DNA of 64,000 nt from positions 1 to 64,000 of the forward strand of contig DAINRQ010000015.1 of NCBI GenBank assembly GCA_036741775.1. The letters are read 5' to 3'. This document shows, in pieces, positions 58,862 to 64,000 of the stretch. Positions within the stretch are counted from its first letter, which is position 1. Each line of letters starts with the position of its first letter. A program made the translations under genes and the position numbers. The notes under the pieces are model-generated. The model was not told the DNA's origin, did not search any database, and saw only the letters and a program-made list of their open reading frames with translations. This DNA comes from JAJKIV01 sp036741775 (GTDB lineage: Bacteria > Gemmatimonadota > Gemmatimonadetes > Gemmatimonadales > Gemmatimonadaceae).

Positions 58862-60073
58862 CTAGCGGCCCGCGCCGTCCGCGATCCACCGCGCGAGCGC
58901 CGCGCGTTCGGCTTCCGTCATGTGCGTGCGGTTGCCGACGGGCATTGTGCGGGTGTCGATCGCGCGCACCTGGATGCGCGTCGCGAGACTCTGAATGCGC
59001 TGCGGGTCGTCGAACGATACTCCGCCCGGCGCGGGGCCGAATTCGGTGATGGACGGCGTCGTCGAGTGACACGCCGTACAGCGCCGGTCGACGATGGATC
59101 GCGCCTCGGCGAAGCTGACGGGGCCGGAGCGCGCTGCCGTGGCCGCCCTGGCGCCGTCCTGGTCTCTGATTCCGGCGAGCGTCGGGAGTGCGAGCAACGC
59201 GGCCAGCGCGGAAACAGTCGTTAGGCCGAATGCCGGCACCCAGTGCCGGACCGTGTAGCGGATGTTGAGCAGGTGCCGAACGGCCATTCCAACTGCTACC
59301 AGAATCAGCAACGCGAGCCAGTTGAGCCGGTGGCCATACACGCCGGGGAAATGCGTGCTCAACATCAAGACGACCACCGGGAACGTCAGGTAGTTGTTGT
59401 GGATCGAGCGCGTCTTCGCGTTTGCCGCTACGGTCGGGTCAGGCTCCAGGCCCGTGGCCACCGCCGATTCGAGGCGGCGCTGGGATGGCATGATGACGTG
59501 CGCGACATTCGCGGCCATGATCGTCGCCAGGAGCGCGCCCATGTGGAGGAACGCCGCGCGCCCACTCAGCAAGTTCGTGAGTGCGACGGCGAGGCCCACG
59601 AGGGCTACGATCGACACCGCCGCGGCTCCACCGGTGGACCGACGGCCCACCGACCGCCAGATCACGTCGTACACGACCTGACCGACGACGAGGCTACCGA
59701 GCGCAACGGCCGTCGCCACTCCCGGGGTTATGGCGGCGCGCGTCGGATCGGTGAGCAGTGCCCGTCCGCTGAAGTAGTAGACGACGAGCAGCAGGGCCGC
59801 GCCGCTCAGCCATGTGATGTACGCCTGCCACTTGAACCAGTGCACGCGTCGCGGCAGTGGCTGGCCCGCGAGCGACGTCTTCTCGACGAAGTAGAACCCG
59901 CCGCTGTGGAGCAGCCAGATCTCACCGTGTTTGTCGCTGCCGCCGCGTGAGGCAGGGTCGAGGTTTCGGTCGAGCCAGTTGAAGAGCAGGGAATTCCCGA
60001 TCCACATGATCCCTGCGATCACGTGGACCCATCGGAACGCGAGGTCGAGCAGCTCGAGGATGCGCGGCGACAC
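58862..60073 (-). CDS. puuD: Urate hydroxylase PuuD (membrane, cytochrome c domain)
   Basis: A 403-residue membrane enzyme oxidising urate to 5-hydroxyisourate. The N-terminal 300 residues form about eight helices with the PuuD block FRWVHVIAGIMWIGNSLLFN and LHSGGFYFVEKT. The C-terminal cytochrome c domain has CTACHS, with axial Met probably in DTRTMPVGNRTHM. It supplies the missing first step for uraH-uraD, as no soluble uricase is present. It is convergent with uraH and coupled (8 bp) to the CitE-like gene upstream. Confidence 0.93.
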   Translation of the reverse strand: MSPRILELLDLAFRWVHVIAGIMWIGNSLLFNWLDRNLDPASRGGSDKHGEIWLLHSGGFYFVEKTSLAGQPLPRRVHWFKWQAYITWLSGAALLLVVYYFSGRALLTDPTRAAITPGVATAVALGSLVVGQVVYDVIWRSVGRRSTGGAAAVSIVALVGLAVALTNLLSGRAAFLHMGALLATIMAANVAHVIMPSQRRLESAVATGLEPDPTVAANAKTRSIHNNYLTFPVVVLMLSTHFPGVYGHRLNWLALLILVAVGMAVRHLLNIRYTVRHWVPAFGLTTVSALAALLALPTLAGIRDQDGARAATAARSGPVSFAEARSIVDRRCTACHSTTPSITEFGPAPGGVSFDDPQRIQSLATRIQVRAIDTRTMPVGNRTHMTEAERAALARWIADGAGR

Positions 60074-60081
60074 GTCGCTGA

Positions 60082-61467
60082 CTATCGCTCAGCGGCGGCC
60101 GGGCTGGCGCGGCGGTTCTGCAGAATGCGCACGAACGACCGGCCGCGGAGCTCGTCGAGCGTTACACCGGTCATCGTGACGGCTTCGTGTTCGGTTACGG
60201 CGCCGCAGTTGATCGCGCGGAAAAAGAAGTTGAGCAGCCCCTGGCCCGTCGCGGCATCATCGAACACGTCGCCGACGAGTGTCGCTTGCGCCGCGCGCTC
60301 CACGAAGTTCCGGAGGCGCGCGCCCTGCTGCTCGAGCCCGGTGAGGAAAAAGGCGTAGACGGCGGCGTACCGCGTCACGAGCTGCGCGGGGTGCAGGTCC
60401 CATCCCTGGTAGAAGCCGGCCTCGAGCGAGTGGCGGACATCCTCGTAATGCATGCGCCACGCGTTATGTACGCTCGCGCGGTTCTCCTCGAGCTGTCGCG
60501 GCGTTAGGCTCGGCCCATCCGCGACACGGCGGTGGACGGCCACCGGCATGACCGTCGTGGACCCGTCGGAGAGCCAGACGCCGGTGCCGGCGAGAGAGAC
60601 CTGCATGACGCTTCGGGCGAAGTCGCACGCGATGTGCCGCATGCGCTGGTACGCCGCCGTGATGTTGAGCGACGCCGTATAGTCGTAGGTGCCGAAGTGG
60701 GCCGCGACGAGGCGGCCGCGTCCGGCGTCGATGAGGGTCGGCAGGAGCGACCGGCCGGTGGCGTCGATAATGAGCTGCGGCGTCTCGACCATGGCCTCGA
60801 AGCGAAGCGAGCCCGAGGCGAGGCCGAGCTTCGCCTCCAGGTGCTCGAGCGCGTCGACGAACGCGCTGACCTGCTCGGGCGCGGCGATCTTCGGCAGCGT
60901 GACGACGAAGCGTTCGGGAAGCCGGCCGGCGTCGCGCACGAGTGTCGTGAGGAAGACGTCGAGCGTTCGAAGACTGCGCGCGTGAAGTTCCGTGGTGAGC
61001 GGCTTGACGCGCAACCCGATGAACGGCGACAGCGTGTTCTCGCGCATGGCCCGGGCGACCTCGCGCGCGCCGGTGGCGGCGTGCCCATCTTCCTCGGCGT
61101 CCGGCCGCACGCCGTAGCCGTCCTCGTAATCGATGCGAAAGTCTTCGACGGGCTCGCGCCGGAGCTTGTCGCCTACTCGGGCGTGCACCGCCTCCATGAG
61201 GCGCATGTCGCCATTCTCGGGAGCGAACCCGATGGCGTCCGCGAGCGCACGCGGGTCCGGGGCATGGTCGTCGAACGCCCGCCGCGCGATGCCGCCAAGC
61301 TTGGGGACGGTGTCGGCGGCGAAGAGCTGCGCGCCGCCGTAAACGGTATGAACCGGTTGTCGATCGCCGGATTCGCCCGGATAGCGGCGCGCCAGGTCGG
61401 CGTTGACCGGGCGGAGCCGGGCAATGATGGGCTCGAGGTCATCCCGCGAGAGCGACATGTTGGTCAT
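60082..61467 (-). CDS. CitE/HpcH-like aldolase-fold protein (DUF6986 type)
   Basis: A 461-residue TIM-barrel protein. FRIDYEDGYGVRPDAEEDGH carries acidic residues like the CitE/malate synthase metal site, FVVTLPKIAAPEQVSAFVDA is the strand with conserved Lys, and LRFEAMVETPQLIIDATGRS the Glu strand. Length exceeds typical CitE (about 300). Such DUF6986 proteins recur next to purine-degradation genes; action on glyoxylate or a related C2 acid formed downstream of ureidoglycolate is plausible but not shown. It is upstream of puuD by 8 bp, same transcript. Confidence 0.75.
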   Translation of the reverse strand: MTNMSLSRDDLEPIIARLRPVNADLARRYPGESGDRQPVHTVYGGAQLFAADTVPKLGGIARRAFDDHAPDPRALADAIGFAPENGDMRLMEAVHARVGDKLRREPVEDFRIDYEDGYGVRPDAEEDGHAATGAREVARAMRENTLSPFIGLRVKPLTTELHARSLRTLDVFLTTLVRDAGRLPERFVVTLPKIAAPEQVSAFVDALEHLEAKLGLASGSLRFEAMVETPQLIIDATGRSLLPTLIDAGRGRLVAAHFGTYDYTASLNITAAYQRMRHIACDFARSVMQVSLAGTGVWLSDGSTTVMPVAVHRRVADGPSLTPRQLEENRASVHNAWRMHYEDVRHSLEAGFYQGWDLHPAQLVTRYAAVYAFFLTGLEQQGARLRNFVERAAQATLVGDVFDDAATGQGLLNFFFRAINCGAVTEHEAVTMTGVTLDELRGRSFVRILQNRRASPAAAER

Positions 61468-61623
61468 GTGCAGCTACGCGTATTTCCCCGGCGGGCGATA
61501 GGCCCCGGGCGTGTAACCGAACCGCGTGAGGTACATTGGCATCGATTGCCTCGCTCGTGTCGCTGGAATCCCGCGCGGTTTGCCGCACGTATCGTTGTAC
61601 TCTCGATCGCCTTCGACGGCAAT

Positions 61624-62619
61624 ATGACCGCAGCGAGTATCGTCATCCAAAACCTGACGAAATCGTTCCACGTGGCGGAGCGACGACCGGGTGTGCTCGG
61701 AGCCGTGACGGGATTGTTCAGCCGCCGCCGGCGCACCGTCGAGGCCCTCAAGGGGATCAGCTTTTCACTCGCCGACGGCGAGCTGCTCGGCCTCATCGGC
61801 CCGAACGGGGCGGGGAAGTCCACCACCCTCAAGATCCTGTGTGGCATCCTGGAGCCCACCGCCGGCCACTGTGAGGTGGGCGGGCTCGTTCCGTGGCGGG
61901 ACCGTATCCGTCACGTCGCACGCATTGGCGCCGTGTTCGGCCAGCGTACGCAGCTCTGGTGGGATCTCCCGGTCATCGAAAGCTTCGAGCTCCTGCGCGA
62001 CATCTACAGGGTGCCAACCGGACGGTATCGGACGACGATCGACGAGCTGATCGCCATGCTCGACATCGAGCGTCTCCTCGATACTCCCGTTCGCCAGCTC
62101 TCGCTCGGCCAACGAATGCGGTGTGAGATCGCAGCCGCCATGCTGCACGAGCCGCGCGTGCTGTTCCTCGACGAGCCCACCATCGGACTCGACGCCGTCG
62201 CGAAGCTCGCGGTCCGCGACTTCGTGAAGACGCTGAATCGCAAGCGCGGCGTCACCGTCATCCTCACCACCCACGACATGCACGACGTCGAGGCGCTCGC
62301 CGACCGCGTGATCGTGATCGGGAACGGGCTGATCCTCGCGGACGGGAGCCTGACGACGCTTCGACGCGGCGCCCTCGCGGAGCGACGACTCCTTGTCCAC
62401 TTCGTGAGCGACGCGCAACAGGTGGACGTTCCCGGCGCGACGGTGCGACGGTGGGAAGGGCGCGTAGTCGAGCTGTCGTTCGATCCCCGCGTCACCTCGG
62501 CGCACGGGTTGATCGCGCACGTCACGTCCCGGTTCGACGTCGAGGACGTGCACCTCGACGAGCCGCCCATCGAGGAAGTCATCGCGCGCTTCTATGCGCT
62601 CCACGCGATCGACGGCTGA
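61624..62619 (+). CDS. ABC-2 type transporter ATP-binding protein
   Basis: A 331-residue ATPase. Walker A GLIGPNGAGKSTT near residue 57, signature LSLGQRMRCEIAAAMLHEPR, Walker B VLFLDEPTIGLD, and switch ILTTHDMHDVE. A C-terminal domain of about 90 residues follows, as in NatA/DrrA-type exporters. The start is ATG 61624; the ORF is open far upstream only as antisense of the CitE-like gene. TGATG links it to the permease. Substrate unknown. Confidence 0.95.
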   Translation: MTAASIVIQNLTKSFHVAERRPGVLGAVTGLFSRRRRTVEALKGISFSLADGELLGLIGPNGAGKSTTLKILCGILEPTAGHCEVGGLVPWRDRIRHVARIGAVFGQRTQLWWDLPVIESFELLRDIYRVPTGRYRTTIDELIAMLDIERLLDTPVRQLSLGQRMRCEIAAAMLHEPRVLFLDEPTIGLDAVAKLAVRDFVKTLNRKRGVTVILTTHDMHDVEALADRVIVIGNGLILADGSLTTLRRGALAERRLLVHFVSDAQQVDVPGATVRRWEGRVVELSFDPRVTSAHGLIAHVTSRFDVEDVHLDEPPIEEVIARFYALHAIDG

Positions 62620-63443
62620 TGAGCACCGCGGTCCGCCCGTATCACGCCGTCTTTCGGGCGCGTTTCTATCTGCTCCTTCAGTACCGCGCCGCGGCCCTCG
62701 CCGGGTTCGGCACACAGTGCTGGTGGGGCGCGGTCAAGATCATGGTGCTCGCGGCGTTCTTTCGCGGTGCGACGTCGGCGCCGATGACGCTGCGACAGGC
62801 GATCGATTACATCTGGCTCGCCCAGGCGCTCCTGACGCTCTTGCCCTGGTCGGTCGATCCCGACTTCGCGCGCATGGTGCGAAGCGGCGACGTGGCGTAC
62901 GACCGGCTGCGCCCGGTCGATACCTACGGCTACTGGTACGCGCGGGCCGTTGCGAGGCGCACGGCCACGCCGTTGTTACGAGCGATCCCGATGGTCCTGA
63001 CGGCGGGCGTACTGCTCCCCTTGTTAGGCATCCCGGAGTGGGGGCTGTCGGCGCCAGCCGGTTGGAGCGCCGCAGCGCTGTTCGGCACGTCACTCGTGCT
63101 CGTGGTCGCGCTCGCTGGCGCGGTGGCGACCCTCATGGAGATCGTGACGGTCGCCGCACTCTCCGAGCGCGGGGTGAACATGATCATGGGCGGGCTCATC
63201 ATCGTCTTCTCGGGCAACCTGGTCCCGCTCCCGCTCCTGCCTGATCGCTTTCAGCGATTTCTGGAGCTTCAGCCATTCGCCGGGCTGATGGACACGCCGC
63301 TTCGCATCTACAGTGGTCACTTCGCGGGGACTGACGCGCTGCTCGCGCTGGGACGACAGGCCCTCTGGGTGATTGTGCTCATCTGGATCGGGCGTCTGCT
63401 GATGCGACGCGTGATGGCGCGGCTGCAGGCGCAGGGCGGCTGA
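62619..63443 (+). CDS. ABC-2 type permease (first subunit)
   Basis: A 274-residue membrane protein with six helices. Segments: ALAGFGTQCWWGAVKIMVLA, AIPMVLTAGVLLPLLGIPEW, SLVLVVALAGAVATLMEIVT, GVNMIMGGLIIVFSGNLVPL and ALWVIVLIWIGRLLM. It matches the ABC-2 permease group that pairs with the preceding ATPase. It starts in TGATG overlap and is followed 1 bp after its stop by the second permease. Confidence 0.9.
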   Translation: MSTAVRPYHAVFRARFYLLLQYRAAALAGFGTQCWWGAVKIMVLAAFFRGATSAPMTLRQAIDYIWLAQALLTLLPWSVDPDFARMVRSGDVAYDRLRPVDTYGYWYARAVARRTATPLLRAIPMVLTAGVLLPLLGIPEWGLSAPAGWSAAALFGTSLVLVVALAGAVATLMEIVTVAALSERGVNMIMGGLIIVFSGNLVPLPLLPDRFQRFLELQPFAGLMDTPLRIYSGHFAGTDALLALGRQALWVIVLIWIGRLLMRRVMARLQAQGG

Positions 63444-63444
63444 C

Positions 63445-64000
63445 ATGAATGGGCTTCGGCTCTACGGTCGATACATCGCCGTATCACTGCGCTCGCAGAT
63501 GCAGTATCCGGGCGCCTTCATCGCGACCTCGATCGGTGCATTCGCCGCGACGGTCGTCGATTTTCTCGCCATCTGGGCACTGTTCGACCGCTTCCGTCAG
63601 ATCGAGGGGTGGCGGTTCCACGAGATCGCGCTGTTCTACGGCGTGATCAGCGTCGCGTTCGCGCTCGCGGACGCCCTCACGCGTGGCTTCGACGTCTTCG
63701 GCCCGCAGTTCGTGAAGACGGGCGACTTCGACCGGCTGCTCGTTCGTCCGCGATCGACGGTGCTTCAGCTCCTCGGTTACGAGCTTCGCGCGACGCGTAT
63801 TGGTCGTCTGGCGCAGGGGATGCTCGCGTGGGGCGTGGGCATGCACCTCTCGAGCATCGACTGGACATGGAGCGTCTGGGCGACGCTGCTGTTCGCCGTG
63901 GCGGGCGGCGTCGCGCTCTTCTCAGGAATCCTCGTCCTGCAGGCGACGCTCGCGTTCTGGACGGTGGAAAGCCTCGAGATCGCGAACGCGCTCACGTACG
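63445..64000 (+). CDS. ABC-2 type permease (second subunit), truncated by window edge
   Basis: From ATG 63445 the frame runs open to the window end (185 codons seen): MNGLRLYGRYIAVSLRSQMQ, IATSIGAFAATVVDFLAIWA, FYGVISVAFALADALTRGFD, VWATLLFAVAGGVALFSGIL. Family members are about 260 residues, so some 75 residues are missing. It would form a heteromeric channel with the preceding permease. Confidence 0.88.
   Translation, partial: MNGLRLYGRYIAVSLRSQMQYPGAFIATSIGAFAATVVDFLAIWALFDRFRQIEGWRFHEIALFYGVISVAFALADALTRGFDVFGPQFVKTGDFDRLLVRPRSTVLQLLGYELRATRIGRLAQGMLAWGVGMHLSSIDWTWSVWATLLFAVAGGVALFSGILVLQATLAFWTVESLEIANALTY

Noticed and set aside
60532..61623. Extension of the ABC ATPase frame upstream to 60532
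   Set aside because: It is antisense to the CitE-like gene and the ATPase fold begins at 61624.
1..64000. tRNA, rRNA, integrase or phage genes
   Set aside because: None recognised on either strand.

Overview
The window is a 64 kb, very GC-rich chromosomal stretch (roughly two thirds G+C by eye). It is packed with families typical of soil Gemmatimonadota and Acidobacteriota: an ADOP-type FtsX permease with its PadR regulator, Ser/Thr kinases fused to TPR tails, PQQ enzymes, many beta-propellers, serine hydrolases, Tat-exported enzymes and short ECF sigma factors. Gemmatimonadota is my best guess, from gene content only. I saw no rRNA, tRNA, CRISPR array, prophage or classical insertion sequence.

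Layout. 0-12 kb: AraC regulators, PadR/ADOP permease, a heme-bearing propeller, a lipoprotein, a broken TolB-like gene, and an ECF41 sigma factor divergent from its carboxymuconolactone-decarboxylase partner with an ECF41-type promoter facing each way. 12-16 kb: an SDR, then methionine salvage mtnB-mtnD-mtnC behind a frameshifted unknown gene. 16-25.8 kb: serine hydrolase, NudC, NHL propeller, HupE-like protein, TesB, Uma2 and a multicopper oxidase with unusual domain order. 26-31 kb: a Tat-exported DsrE-like protein, cytochrome c and PQQ dehydrogenase (a periplasmic oxidation module), then a convergent serine hydrolase. 31.7-35 kb: ECF sigma plus Ser/Thr kinase-TolB-TPR. 35-44 kb: vanadium haloperoxidase-like enzyme, a GxxExxY nuclease-fold gene inside inverted repeats, a BNR/sortilin-like exoprotein, an SGNH lipoprotein, a Tat-exported alanine racemase coupled to a metallo-beta-lactamase-fold protein, and an Uma2 remnant. 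44-52.7 kb: a second kinase-TPR protein, a Tat-exported HisC-like aminotransferase, a BlaI-M56 peptidase-serine hydrolase operon with twin operators, and a globin. 52.8-61.5 kb: a purine-degradation locus (SARP/BTAD-propeller regulator, AllB, Alc, UraD, UraH; convergent PuuD and a CitE-like protein) that together would take urate to ureidoglycolate plus urea. 61.6-64 kb: an ABC-2 exporter, the last gene cut by the window edge.

The least explained content is between and beneath the genes. (1) A family of near-perfect hairpins with constant GGGGTCAG ends and variable but still self-complementary stems, three of them directly after TAA stop codons. (2) Two ~300 bp MITE-like elements with GTCATTCCGAGCG termini, whose inner arms match the inverted repeats around the GxxExxY gene, suggesting an autonomous/non-autonomous pair. 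(3) A dispersed octamer, CGTTAGGC/GCCTAACG, found at 23 positions and inside genes often read as TTA-GGC (Leu-Gly) or CCT-AAC (Pro-Asn). (4) Several intergenic fold-backs each built from a different short repeated word.
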